64,000 nucleotides of DNA from Massilia rhizosphaerae (GCF_016093545.1 NZ_JADKYX010000007.1:218376-282375); one strand, 5' to 3'; numbered from the stretch's first letter, positions 33,729 through 42,281 are shown. Made by a program: numbers and translations. The notes: a model not told the origin generated them from the letters alone.

Positions 33729-34906
33729 CGGGGCGCGGCGAGGAACGGGAACACGGTGTCCGAATGCTGGCGGTCGTCCGTGCGCACACCGTCCGTGACG
33801 GCATCGTTCGTGCCGCCGGCGAGCAGCGAGCGGTAGACGTTCACGGCGTCGTAGTGCAGGGTGCGGCCGCCGCAGTCGTCGCGCCAGCGCGCGCCGCCCG
33901 GCAGCGCGGCCATCTCCACGCCGAACAGCTGGGTGCACGTGGCCGATGCGCTGTTGACCCACAACCGGTCGTCGGCCAGCAACCGCGCCAGCGGCATGTA
34001 GCGCTGCGCCGGCGGTGCGGCATGATCGACCATCAACTGATTGCCGCAATGGCCGTCGTAGCCGTCGTACAGCGCGAGCGAGCGCGCGATGACGGGCACG
34101 AACTGCGCCGCCGTCTCGGGCGTCGCCGCGTTGTAGGCGAGCTTGTACGCATCCGCTTCCTCGTCGCTGCCCAGGTGGGCGAGCAGGCCGTTGCCCGTCA
34201 GCGGCCGGCCCATGCGGTCGATGCGGACGTCGTCGACGGTCGTGTCGGCCCACACGGCCAGCACGGGGCCGCCGCGGTCGAGGAGCGACAGGTCGACCGA
34301 CAGCACGATGGATGCCGGCGTCCAGCCCGCGAGGAAGTTGCGGGCCGGGCCGCCGTCCGTGTGGCGCCAGCGGTCGAGGATGGCGGCCGTCTGCGCCGGC
34401 GTGTACGCGGGACAGCCCGCGGCGTCGCGCGGCACGCCTTGCTTGAGCGTGGCCGCGGCCAGGTCGAACGCGGCGCGCGAACCCTTCACGTTGTTGAAGA
34501 ACGGGTCGTCGCGCAGGCCGGCGAACAGCACGCTGCGGCCGCTCGCGCTTTTCAGGCCGGCGGGGCGGCCCGGGTCGCCCTGGATCGTTTCGTCGCGGCC
34601 GATCAGGCAATCGGCCTGCGTCATCGACGCGAATCGGCAGACGATGTCCGTGCGCGCGGTGGTGTCGGGAAAGCGCGGGCCGCTGTCGACGTGGAAGGCG
34701 TATTCGGCGTCCTTGTCGAACACGTGGCCGACGATGGTCATCACGAGGTTGAGCCGGCGGCCGTCGGCCGAGGTCCAGGCGTAGATGTCGCCGATGTCCA
34801 CGCGCGGGTCGGCGATGACCTGCGGCGAATCGAGATGGTCGGATGCGGGCGCGGCCGGGGCCAGCAGGGCCGCCGCGAGCGCGAGCGCGAGCCGTGCGCG
34901 CTTCAC
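33725..34906 (-). CDS. DUF4331 domain secreted protein
   Basis: 393 residues from a GTG at 34906. The signal peptide is VKRARLALALAAALLAPAAPA. Next comes SDHLDSPQVIADPRVDIGDIYAWTSADGRRLNLVMTI, the hallmark of DUF4331. The domain covers most of the chain, with DIVCRFASMTQADCLIGRDE, GWTPASIVLSVDLSLLDRGGPVLAVWADT and a tail rich in conserved Trp and Cys. The family is periplasmic and its role is unknown. The GTG overlaps the stop of the upstream gene by GTGA. Two adjacent 4-base overlaps mean that the three genes are one coupled operon. Confidence 0.82.
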   Translation of the reverse strand: MKRARLALALAAALLAPAAPASDHLDSPQVIADPRVDIGDIYAWTSADGRRLNLVMTIVGHVFDKDAEYAFHVDSGPRFPDTTARTDIVCRFASMTQADCLIGRDETIQGDPGRPAGLKSASGRSVLFAGLRDDPFFNNVKGSRAAFDLAAATLKQGVPRDAAGCPAYTPAQTAAILDRWRHTDGGPARNFLAGWTPASIVLSVDLSLLDRGGPVLAVWADTTVDDVRIDRMGRPLTGNGLLAHLGSDEEADAYKLAYNAATPETAAQFVPVIARSLALYDGYDGHCGNQLMVDHAAPPAQRYMPLARLLADDRLWVNSASATCTQLFGVEMAALPGGARWRDDCGGRTLHYDAVNVYRSLLAGGTNDAVTDGVRTDDRQHSDTVFPFLAAPR

Positions 34907-35679
34907 GCCGCCGCTCCGCGCGCGGCGTCTTCCAGCGCGCGCATCGCCTGCAGGTACGGGCCGGGACCGTGGCTCAGGCGCGCGACGCCGAGTGCGCGCA
35001 GCGTCGCCAGCGGCGGCGTGCCGGCGGCGGCCATCAGGTTGACGGGCAGCGGCGACGCGTGCACGAGCCGTTCGATCAGCGCCGCGTCGACGAGGCCGGG
35101 CACGAACAAGCCGTCGGCGCCGTGGGCGGCGTACAGGCGGGCGCGTTCCAGCGTCGCGTCGAGCAGGGCGTCGGTGTGCGCGTCCGGCGCGGCCAGCAGG
35201 AAGCCGTCCGTGCGGGCGTTGATGAAGAGCGGAACGTCGAGCCGCTCGGCCGCCGCGCGCGCCGCTTGCAGGCGCGCGGCCTGGTCGATGGCGGGACGCA
35301 GGCCGCCGGCATCGTCGCCGTCTTCCAGGTTGCAACCGACGGCGCCGGCGCGGACGGCTTGCGTGACGGTGTCGGCCACGTCATCCGGCGTGGCGCCGTA
35401 GCCGCGTTCCAGGTCGGCCGTCACGGGCAGGTCGACGGCGCGCGCGATGCGGCCGATGTTGGCGATGGCCAGGTCGCGCGGCAGTTGCTCGCCGTCCGCG
35501 TAGCCGTTGGCCGCGGCGACGGCCCAGCTGGCCGTGGCGATCGCCCGCGCGCCGCCGGCCGCGATGGCGCGGGCGCTGCCGGCATCCCAGCAATTGAACA
35601 GGACCAGCGGCGCGCCCGGCGCATGCAGCGCGCGCAAGGCGTGGGCTTTGACGATTTGAGTGGACGTTTGAGTGGACAT
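34903..35679 (-). CDS. Isocitrate lyase / PEP mutase superfamily protein
   Basis: 258 residues from the ATG at 35679 (MSTQTSTQIVKAHALRALH), preceded by CAGGAGTCCCC; an ATG at 35751 lies in a repeat-containing promoter. The TIM-barrel segments LVLFNCWDAGSARAIAAGGARAIATASWAVA, DLPVTADLERGYGATPDDVAD and VGCNLEDGDDAGGL follow the family, with the metal and phosphate-binding residues in TADLERGYG and NLEDG. PLFINARTDGFLL supplies the Arg. Such cytosolic lyases cleave C-C bonds (2-methylisocitrate lyase-, oxaloacetate decarboxylase-like). The substrate is unknown. It is the first gene of the PEPM-DUF4331-DUF4198 operon. Confidence 0.85.
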   Translation of the reverse strand: MSTQTSTQIVKAHALRALHAPGAPLVLFNCWDAGSARAIAAGGARAIATASWAVAAANGYADGEQLPRDLAIANIGRIARAVDLPVTADLERGYGATPDDVADTVTQAVRAGAVGCNLEDGDDAGGLRPAIDQAARLQAARAAAERLDVPLFINARTDGFLLAAPDAHTDALLDATLERARLYAAHGADGLFVPGLVDAALIERLVHASPLPVNLMAAAGTPPLATLRALGVARLSHGPGPYLQAMRALEDAARGAAA

Positions 35680-35741
35680 GGGGACTCCTGCGTTGGTGGA
35701 GGCCACAGTGTCGCGATTCGGCGGGGCGGGCTCAATCACCC

Positions 35742-35780
35742 GCGAGATCATGAAGAATTGATCTCGGAGGTCATGGATTG
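35742..35780. promoter_or_regulatory. Inverted and direct repeats upstream of the PEP-mutase operon
   Basis: GAGATCA and TGATCTC form a perfect inverted repeat with an 8-base spacer (about 35744-35765). GATCATGAAG and GGTCATGGA form near-direct repeats. The 13-mer TCGGAGGTCATGG (35764-35776) recurs at 32930-32942 next to the start of the XRE gene. The sites are candidates for the XRE/MmyB regulator of this cluster. This is inference from the shared sequence. Confidence 0.4.
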
Positions 35781-35886
35781 TGCAGAATGCCCGCCATGCT
35801 TGCTACCGTTTAGAAGAAAAACTCCTTGAGGAACAGTCAATAACAATGATACTGTATTGCATCAATAATTTCACTTGAGAAATATC

Positions 35887-36837
35887 ATGCGCGCTGTCCG
35901 GCCCATCGTCCTCGCTCTCGCCGTCCTTGGTGGCGGTACCGCCCACGCGGCCGTGCTGAACCTGATGGCACCGGTCGGCGGCGCCAACCTGTACGCGATC
36001 CACGACGTCAGCGCGACGTCGAGCGACGTCGAGGGCGCCGTCGTGGCCGGCGGCAACGTCACGATTTCCAGTTATTCGATCAATCACAACGACAAGGATG
36101 CGTTCGGTGCCGACGGTTATGCGCTCGTCGCGGGCGGCAACCTGACGTTGCAAGGCGGTTCGATCGAGAACGGCAAGGCCTATGTGGGCGGCACGAGCGC
36201 GCTGACCTGGGCCGCGACGCCGGCCATGTCGACGCAGAATCCCGTCGATTTCGCCGCCGCGGCCGGTTATTACAAGGGCGTGGCCGATGCGCTGTCGCAC
36301 CTCGACCCGACGGGCGCGGTGACGCGCCTGTGGAGCGGCGTCAAGGTGACGGGCGGCGGGCAGGGCGGCGTCGACGTCTTCGACGTGTCGTCGGACCTGT
36401 TCGCGAATTCCAGCAGCTGGACCCTGGAACAGCTGGTGCCGGGCCAGACGCTCGTGTTCAACGTGAGCGGCCAGGCCGGGACCTTCAACAACGGCGGCAT
36501 CAGCTTCGAGCCGCTGTCCGGCTACAACGTGCTGTTCAACTTTTACGAGGCGACGAGCGTCGACGTACGCGGCGTGATCGGCAGCGTGCTGGCGCCGCAC
36601 GCGACGCAGACCGCGAACTGGGGCGTCATCAACGGCGACGTGATCGTCGACACCTGGTCGTCGACGGTGCAGGTCAATGCGAATCACTATTTCAACCCGG
36701 TCGACATCGCCGGGATGAAGCTGGATACCGGTGGGGACACCCCGTCGGGGCACGTGCCGGAGCCGGGCAGCGTCGCGCTGATGCTGGCGGGATTGGCCGC
36801 GGCCGGCGTGGCCAGAAGGCGGCACCGCCGGGCCTGA
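35887..36837 (+). CDS. Choice-of-anchor A family PEP-CTERM protein
   Basis: 316 residues from the ATG at 35887. Signal peptide MRAVRPIVLALAVLGGGTAHA, with two possible starts four codons apart. The body is the choice-of-anchor A domain: NLYAIHDVSATSSDVEGAVVAGGNVTISSYSI, LVAGGNLTLQGGSIENGKAYVGG, FNVSGQAGTFNNGGISFEPLSGYNVLFNFYEAT and VNANHYFNPVDIAG. The C-terminal anchor is HVPEPGSVALMLAGLAAAGVARRRHRRA, the exosortase signal. It is the third PEP-CTERM protein of the window. It is a probable exported adhesin or matrix protein. It lies alone, before the convergent MFS gene. Confidence 0.88.
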   Translation: MRAVRPIVLALAVLGGGTAHAAVLNLMAPVGGANLYAIHDVSATSSDVEGAVVAGGNVTISSYSINHNDKDAFGADGYALVAGGNLTLQGGSIENGKAYVGGTSALTWAATPAMSTQNPVDFAAAAGYYKGVADALSHLDPTGAVTRLWSGVKVTGGGQGGVDVFDVSSDLFANSSSWTLEQLVPGQTLVFNVSGQAGTFNNGGISFEPLSGYNVLFNFYEATSVDVRGVIGSVLAPHATQTANWGVINGDVIVDTWSSTVQVNANHYFNPVDIAGMKLDTGGDTPSGHVPEPGSVALMLAGLAAAGVARRRHRRA

Positions 36838-36859
36838 AGGACGGCCGGCAGCGGCCGCG

Positions 36860-38029
36860 TTACGCCGGCACCGCGATCGCGGCGCGGCGCCCGTGCGCGC
36901 GCATCGCGAGCGCCAGCACGACGCCGGACAGCGCGAGTCCCGCCGCCACCCACTGCGGCGACGCATACGAAAATCCCAATGTCAGCGGAATCCCGCCGAG
37001 GAAGGCGCCCGTCGCATTGCCGATATTGAAGCCGGACTGGCCCAGCGACGAGCCCAGCATCTCCGCCTCGCGCGAGTGGTCGATCAACAGCATCTGGATC
37101 GGCGGACCGAGCGCCAGCGCATTCGCGCCGACGGCGAACGCCAGCACCATCATGACCGGTTGCGACCACGCCAGCAGGGCGTTCATGCACAGCAGGGCGA
37201 CCATCGTCGTCAACAGGACGATGATGGCGGTGAGGGGCGGCACGCGGTCCGCCAGCTTGCCGCCGGCGTGCACGCCGACCGTCATGCCGACGCCCACCGC
37301 GGTCATGATCAGCGGGATGGTGTTGGCGTGGAAGTGCGTGACGTCCGTCAGCAGCGGCGCGATGTAGCTGAGCCAGGCGAAGAAGCCGCCCGTGCCGATC
37401 GACGTGATGCCCAGCGCCAGCCATAGGCTCGGCTTGCGGAAGATCCTGAGGTCCTGGCGCAGGCCGGCGCCCGGCGCCGCTTCGAAATACGGCACCAGCT
37501 TGTGCAGCATGATCATCGTCGCGAGGCCGATGGCGGCCACGATCAGGAACACGAAGCGCCAGCTCATGTTGTGGCCGAGCCAGGTCCCGGCCGGCACGCC
37601 GAGCACGTTGGCGATGGTGAGGCCGGAAAACATGCTGGCGAGCGCGGCCGCTTCCTTGCCCTTGTCGGCCAGCCGGGTGGCCACGACGGCGCCGACGCCG
37701 AAGAAGGCGCCGTGCGGCAGGCCTGCCAGGAAGCGGAACAGCAGCATCGTCTGGAAATTCGGCGCGAACGCGGACAGCGCGTTGAACGCCGTGAACATCA
37801 GCATGAACCAGATCAGCACGCTGCGCGGCGGACGGTGCGCCAGCATGCTGACGAGCGTGGGCGCGCCCACGACGACGCCGACCGCGTACGCCGAAATCAG
37901 ATAGCCCGCTTGGGGAATGGAGATGTGCAGGCCGGTCGCGATGTCGGGCAGGATGCCCATCATGACGAATTCCGTCATGCCGATACCGAAACCGCCCAGG
38001 GCCAGGGGAGCCAGGCTCTTCTTGATCAT
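36860..38029 (-). CDS. MFS transporter, AraJ/DHA1 type
   Basis: 389 residues from the ATG at 38029 (MIKKSLAPLALGGFGIG). Twelve helices. GMTEFVMMGILPDIATGLHISIPQAGYLISAYAVGVVVGAPTL is the canonical DHA1 start; HRPPRSVLIWFMLMF follows. The motif-C-like segment FRFLAGLPHGAFFGVGAVVATRLADKGKEAAALASMFSGLTIANVLGVPAGTWLG is intact. The group includes AraJ and related arabinose- or purine-exporting pumps. Substrate unknown. No linked regulator. Confidence 0.88.
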   Translation of the reverse strand: MIKKSLAPLALGGFGIGMTEFVMMGILPDIATGLHISIPQAGYLISAYAVGVVVGAPTLVSMLAHRPPRSVLIWFMLMFTAFNALSAFAPNFQTMLLFRFLAGLPHGAFFGVGAVVATRLADKGKEAAALASMFSGLTIANVLGVPAGTWLGHNMSWRFVFLIVAAIGLATMIMLHKLVPYFEAAPGAGLRQDLRIFRKPSLWLALGITSIGTGGFFAWLSYIAPLLTDVTHFHANTIPLIMTAVGVGMTVGVHAGGKLADRVPPLTAIIVLLTTMVALLCMNALLAWSQPVMMVLAFAVGANALALGPPIQMLLIDHSREAEMLGSSLGQSGFNIGNATGAFLGGIPLTLGFSYASPQWVAAGLALSGVVLALAMRAHGRRAAIAVPA

Positions 38030-38171
38030 TGTCTTGTCGCTTTGTAATGACGACCCGCGCGCTCGCAATGGTCGCGCGGGGAATGCGGGAAACCGGCCAT
38101 TATGGCGACACACGGCGGGCGAGTCCGCTTTCGAGTCGTGATGTCCGGTATAGCTCCGGATGATAGCGTTA

Positions 38172-38786
38172 TCAGGCCGAGTCCGCTTGCGGGTCCTCGT
38201 CGTCCGCGATCCAGCGGATGCGGCCGTTGCCCGACTCGTTCAGGCGGGCGATGAGCGGCGCAGCCTTGTCGTCCGGCAGGTGGAAGGCGAACGAGACGGC
38301 ATCCGCGTGCTGGACGGCGTCCAGCGTCGCGCCGGCCGCCTCCAGTTCGCGCCGGATCAGGCCCTCGAGCGGGTAGGGCGCTTCGCAGCGCAGGTGGCGT
38401 TGGCGGATGATGGGGATTTTCTGCGCGGCCAGCAGCGCCTGGGCCACGCTGTCCGTGTAGGCGCGAACGAGGCCGCCCGCGCCCAGCTTGATGCCGCCGA
38501 AATAGCGCACGACGGTCGCCAGTACGCCTTCCAGGTCCTGGTGGCGCAGCACGTCCAGCATGGGCCGTCCGGCCGTGCCGCTGGGCTCGCCGTCGTCGAC
38601 GGCCGCCGATTGCCCGCCCGCCAGCAGCGCCCAGCATACGTGGGCCGCACCCGGATGCGCGGCCTTGAGTCCCGCGACGATTTTCTGGGCGCCGGCCCGG
38701 TCCGGCATCGGCTGGACGCAGGCGATGAAGCGGCTCTTCTTGATGATCAGTTCGTGATGGACGGGGGTGAGGATGGTCTGCGGCAT
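38172..38786 (-). CDS. yigZ: YigZ/IMPACT family protein
   Basis: 204 residues. The N-terminal UPF0029 domain has the signature region KKSRFIACVQPM, HVCWALLAGGQSAAVDDGEPSGTAGRPMLDVLRHQDLEGVLATVVRYFGGIKLGAGGLVRAYTDSVAQAL. A C-terminal DUF1949 domain follows (LIRRELEAAGATLDAVQHADAVSFAFHLP). Homologues bind nucleic acid or ribosome-associated factors; the yeast and mammalian relative IMPACT affects translation control. The bacterial role is not settled. The gene is monocistronic. Confidence 0.92.
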   Translation of the reverse strand: MPQTILTPVHHELIIKKSRFIACVQPMPDRAGAQKIVAGLKAAHPGAAHVCWALLAGGQSAAVDDGEPSGTAGRPMLDVLRHQDLEGVLATVVRYFGGIKLGAGGLVRAYTDSVAQALLAAQKIPIIRQRHLRCEAPYPLEGLIRRELEAAGATLDAVQHADAVSFAFHLPDDKAAPLIARLNESGNGRIRWIADDEDPQADSA

Positions 38787-38822
38787 GGGGCGTACAGCTT
38801 ACTGTATTTCCGCGCAGATCGC

Positions 38823-38842
38823 ATGTAGAAGTAAAACTACAT
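38823..38842. promoter_or_regulatory. Inverted repeat ATGTAG-N8-CTACAT upstream of the amylase gene
   Basis: Perfect six-base arms (38823-38828 and 38837-38842) lie about 71 bases before the amylase start. This is a candidate operator for a maltose or glucan regulator. The regulator is not in the window. Confidence 0.35.
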
Positions 38843-38912
38843 TTGCCGGCCGGATACGCTTGAATTTGGCGATTCATGATGTTACTTTACTACAAAGTAC
38901 TCAGGGGACATC

Positions 38913-40031
38913 ATGAAGACATGGATATTGGCCATCTCGGCCTGGCTGCCCGCCATGTGGGCGGGGGCCGCGCCGTACGCGATCGAGCACGTGGAACCGC
39001 CCAACTGGTGGGTGGGCATGAAGTGGTCCGACCTGCAGGTGATGGTGCACGGCGAAAAGATCGCCGAACTGGAGCCGGCGCTGGCTTATCCCGGCGTGCG
39101 CATCGCCGGCGTCGAGCGCACGGACAATCCGAATTTCCTGTTCGTGAACCTGAAGATCGGCGCGACCGCCCGGCCCGGCCAGGTCCAGCTGCAATTCAAG
39201 CGCGGCAAGGAGGTCGTCACCAGTTACCCGTATCGGCTGGAGGCGCGGCGCAAAGGGTCGGCCGAGCGCCGCGGCTTCGATTCCGGCGACGCCATCTACC
39301 TGATCGTACCCGACCGCTTTTCCAACGGCGATCCGGCCAACGACGACGCCGGGATGCGCGAACGGAGCGACCGCAGCGTCCCGACGAAGCGCCATGGCGG
39401 CGACCTGGCGGGCATGCGGGCGCAGCTCGACTACATCCACGACCTCGGGTTCACGATGGTCTGGCCCACGCCGCTATTGGAAAACAACCAGGCGGCGTAC
39501 TCGTACCACGGCTATGCGCTGACCGATTACTACAAGGTCGATCCGCGCTTCGGCAGCAACGAGGACTACCGCAACTTCGTGGCGGCGGCGAATGCGCGCG
39601 GCATCGGCGTCATCCACGACGTCGTGCTGAACCACATCGGCACGGGACATTGGTGGATGCATGACATGCCGTCGTCCGACTGGATCAACCACGGCAAGAC
39701 GTTCGTCAAGACGAACAACCAGCACACGGTGGCGCAGGACATCCACGCGGCGCCGGAAGACAAGGCGGGCTTTTTCGACGGCTGGTTCGACGCGTCGATG
39801 CCGGACGTGAACCAGAAGAACAAGCTGGTGGCCCGCTACCTGATCCAGAACACTCTGTGGTGGATCGAGTACGCCAACCTGTCCGGCATCCGCGAAGACA
39901 CGTATTCGTATGCCGACCCGGCCTTCCTGAACGACTGGAACCGCGCCGTGTTTGCGGAATACCCGCACCTGAACGTCGTCGGCGAGGAAATGGACGACAG
40001 CCCGTACATGGTCGCGTATTGGCAGAAGGGC
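38913..40031 (+). pseudogene. GH13 alpha-amylase/neopullulanase, 5' part of a gene split by an insertion element
   Basis: 373 codons up to the insertion point. The start ATGAAGACATGG follows AGGGGACATC. The signal peptide is MKTWILAISAWLPAMWAGAA. An N-terminal Ig-like domain precedes the catalytic TIM barrel, with SGDAIYLIVPDRFSNGDPAND, the KRHGGDLAGM loop, IGVIHDVVLNHIGTGHWW (conserved region I), GIREDTYSYADPAF (region II with the nucleophile Asp: here REDTYSYAD) and VVGEEMD (region III with the acid/base Glu). The frame then enters the insertion element and ends seven codons later (VLTSSPA). The residual protein lacks region IV and the C-terminal domain, so it is inactive unless the element is lost. 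Confidence 0.9.
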
Positions 40032-40200
40032 GTCTTGACATCCTCCCCCGCCTAAAGTCGGGGGATTCCTACGGCGCTCACCGCGACATCGAGCCGGGAT
40101 GAGTCGCTTCGGTGGGCTCCTGCTGCTGGCGGCTTTACCGCACCGCTCACTTCACAGGCTAACCGGGCGTGTCCCGCCCTTAAAACATTGATCGCGCCGA
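40012..40200 (-). ncRNA. Probable TnpB right-end (omega) RNA with guide from the amylase gene
   Basis: TnpB proteins work with an RNA formed from the 3' end of their gene and the right end of the element, extended by a guide copied from the flanking DNA. Here, read on the minus strand, the 3' part of tnpB leads into the conserved hairpin CCCCCG-N8-CGGGGG (40064-40045) and the terminal GATGTCAAGAC. The guide would then be GCCCTTCTGCCAATACGCGA (40031-40012). The extent of the RNA is inferred from other TnpB elements; it has not been mapped. Confidence 0.4.
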
Positions 40201-41296
40201 CGACATCGGCGTTTTCCTCGAAGCCGCAGTCCACACACTCGAACCGTGCTTGTGTCTGGCGGTTGTCCGCCGACACGTAACCACAGCAAGGGCAGGTGCG
40301 GCTCGTGTTCCGCGGCGGGACGGCGATGAGATGTCCGCCGTTCCATGCCAACTTGTAATCGAGCTGACGCCGGAACTCGAACCAGCCTTGGTCGAGGATG
40401 GATTTGTTCAGGCCGGACTTGGCCCGAACGCTTCTTCCCGGCGCATCCGCCGTGCCTGCCGCCGACTTGGACATATTCCGCACCTGCAAGTCCTCGATAC
40501 ACACCATCGCGTGGTTTTTGCTGATCGTGGTCGTGGCCTTGTGCAGGTAGTCGCGGCGGGTGTTGCCGATGCGGGCGTGGATACGTTGGACTTTGGCTTT
40601 CGCCTTCTTCCAGTTGCTGCTGAACTTGGTCTTGCGACTCATGGACTGCTGCGCCTTGCGCAATGCAGTCCCATGCCGCTTAAAACTGTTGAGTGGCGCG
40701 TAGAACGTGCCATCGGAAAGCGTGGCGAAGCGGGCCACGCCCATGTCGATACCGACCGCTTCGCCTCGTGGGATGGGTTGTTCGACCTCCCTTTCGGTCT
40801 GGATCGCGATGAACCACTTGCCGCCGCACTGGCTGACGGTAACGTTCTTCACGGTGCCAAGCACGTCCCGGCTGTTGCGGTAGCGCAGCCAGCCCAGCTT
40901 GGGCAGGAAGATGCGGCTGTTGCCATGATCGAGCTTGATCTGTTTTGGATCGGGATAGCGGAAGCTGTCGCCTTGTCCCTTCTTCTTGAAGCGCGGGAAG
41001 TCGGCCCGCTTGGCGAAGAAGTTGGCGTAGGCCCGTTCCAGGTCCTTGAGCGTCTGTTGCAGAGGATGCGTCGGAGCATCTTTGAGCCACGGCGTTTCCG
41101 TGCCGTTGCGCCACTCGGTGAGCAGCTTGCATAGCCCCGCGTAGCCGAGCTTCTTCTCGCCCCGCTCGTAGCGTTCCTTCTGCACCGCCAGCGCCTTGTT
41201 GAATACGAAACGGCACGATCCGGCGCAGCGGCGCATGTCGCGCCGCTGCTCACCAGTCGGCATCAGTTCGTACTTGAAGGCTTGGAGCCGTTGCAT
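40052..41296 (-). CDS. tnpB: TnpB (IS200/IS605 OrfB) RNA-guided endonuclease
   Basis: 414 residues, start at 41296 (MQRLQAFKYELMPTGEQRR). The N-terminal helix-turn-helix region is followed by the WED/REC part, then the RuvC domain with all three acidic residues: GIDMGVARFA (D184), CIEDLQV (E268) and ENADVVGAINV (D364). The zinc finger CPCCGY...CVDCGF (Cys335/338/354/357) is intact. TnpB cuts DNA that matches an RNA guide and lies next to a TAM; it helps the element to be kept after excision. The full set of catalytic residues suggests that it is active. Its 3' end includes the right-end RNA region. It is divergent from the tnpA remnant. Confidence 0.92.
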   Translation of the reverse strand: MQRLQAFKYELMPTGEQRRDMRRCAGSCRFVFNKALAVQKERYERGEKKLGYAGLCKLLTEWRNGTETPWLKDAPTHPLQQTLKDLERAYANFFAKRADFPRFKKKGQGDSFRYPDPKQIKLDHGNSRIFLPKLGWLRYRNSRDVLGTVKNVTVSQCGGKWFIAIQTEREVEQPIPRGEAVGIDMGVARFATLSDGTFYAPLNSFKRHGTALRKAQQSMSRKTKFSSNWKKAKAKVQRIHARIGNTRRDYLHKATTTISKNHAMVCIEDLQVRNMSKSAAGTADAPGRSVRAKSGLNKSILDQGWFEFRRQLDYKLAWNGGHLIAVPPRNTSRTCPCCGYVSADNRQTQARFECVDCGFEENADVVGAINVLRAGHARLACEVSGAVKPPAAGAHRSDSSRLDVAVSAVGIPRL

Positions 41297-41317
41297 GTCC
41301 TCAGTATACTTTGGTCT

Positions 41318-41485
41318 ATGAAGGCCGTTTCCAGCCGAATGATCCGCAAGAAGAACCACCCGAGCATCCGCAAGAAGCTGTGGTGCGGTGCGCTGTGGTC
41401 GCCGTCCTACTTCGCCGGTAGCTGCGGCGGTGCGCCCATCGAGATCATCCGCCAGTACATCGAGCAACAGCAGACGCCACACTGA
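41318..41485 (+). pseudogene. C-terminal remnant of TnpA (Y1 transposase)
   Basis: 55 codons: MKAVSSRMIRKKNHPSIRKKL, then WSPSYFAGSCGGAPIEIIRQYIEQQQ. This is the conserved end of IS200/IS605 TnpA, including the last helix QYIEQQ, where the catalytic Tyr is usually found. The HUH motif and the first two thirds are missing. The remnant is divergent to tnpB, as in intact IS605-type elements. The element therefore cannot move without TnpA from elsewhere. Confidence 0.8.
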
Positions 41486-41557
41486 CCGCCCAAAGGACGC
41501 CTACGGCATCCGCGCCATTCTTCCCCGGCCTGAAGGCCGAGGCTTGTCGCGCACCAG

Positions 41558-42277
41558 GTCAACCGCGACGGCTATCGTTCCGGCCTGCCGTCCGTGATGG
41601 ACTTCCCGCTCGTCGACGTCGCTCCCAAGGCGTTGACGGCGCCGGAAGAGAGCGGCCAGGGCCTCATCAGGATCTATGACACCATCGCGGCCGACTTCCT
41701 GTACGCCGACCCGCTGAAACTGATGGTCTTCCCGGACAACCACGACCGCCCGCGCGCGCTGGCGCAACTGGACGGCAACGTCGACCTGTTGAAGACGGAC
41801 CTGATCCTGATGGCGACGACGCGCGGCATCCCGCAGATGTTCTACGGGACGGAAATGCTGATCCAGGGGCCGAAGGAGCGCAACGACGGCGTGCTGCGCG
41901 CCGACATGCCGGGCGGCTGGGCGGGCGACAAGGTCAATGCGTTCACGGGCGCCGGCCTGTCGGAGGCCCAGCGCGACATGCAGCACCTCGTGCGCACGCT
42001 GTTCAACTGGCGCAAGACCAGCTCCGCCGTCAAGTACGGCAAGCTGACCCACTACATCCCCAGCGACGGCCACTACGTCTACTTCCGCCACGACGGCAAG
42101 CAGACGGTGATGGTCGTCCTGAACAAGAATCGCGCGGCCACGCGGCTGGACCTGGCGCGCTTTGCCGGCATGATCAAGGGTGCGCGCCAGGGCAGGAACG
42201 TGCTGACCGGCGCCACCGTCGACCTGCGCGCGCCGCTGGCGCTGCCGGCGCTGACGTCGGCCGTGATCGCGTGGTAG
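41558..42277 (+). pseudogene. GH13 alpha-amylase/neopullulanase, 3' part of the split gene
   Basis: 239 codons plus stop, in the same frame as the 5' part when the element is removed. It reads VNRDGYRSGLPSVMDFPLVDVA, FPDNHDRPRAL (conserved region IV: the FxDNHD His-Asp pair), TTRGIPQMFYGTEMLIQGPKERNDG and RADMPGGWAGD, and it ends with the beta-sandwich domain C (TVMVVLNKNRAATRLDLARFAG, VNLRAPLALPALTSAVIAW-like). There is no proper start or ribosome site, so it is not expected to be expressed alone. The complete enzyme is a SusA-like neopullulanase or cyclomaltodextrinase. Confidence 0.9.
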
Positions 42278-42281
42278 CGCT

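Larger units (their letters stand above)
40032..41557 (-). mobile_element. IS200/IS605-type element with intact tnpB and degraded tnpA
   Basis: About 1526 bases. Right end on the plus-strand left: GTCTTGACATCCTCCCCCGCCTAAAG-CGGGGG, the typical terminal hairpin of the family. Left end near 41523-41557 with hairpin CCCCGGCC-TGAA-GGCCGAGG. No target duplication, as usual for single-strand transposition. The minus-strand flank preceding the left end reads TTGAC, which fits a TTGAC-type target/TAM. Deleting 40032-41557 fuses codon 373 of the amylase to GTC AAC CGC, restoring one 612-residue reading frame, which fixes these borders. The exact end could shift by the three-base GTC present at both sides. 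Confidence 0.85.

Noticed and set aside
40032..41557. Ordinary DDE-type insertion sequence
   Set aside because: There are no terminal inverted repeats or target duplication, and the proteins are TnpB and Y1 TnpA, so it is IS200/IS605-like.
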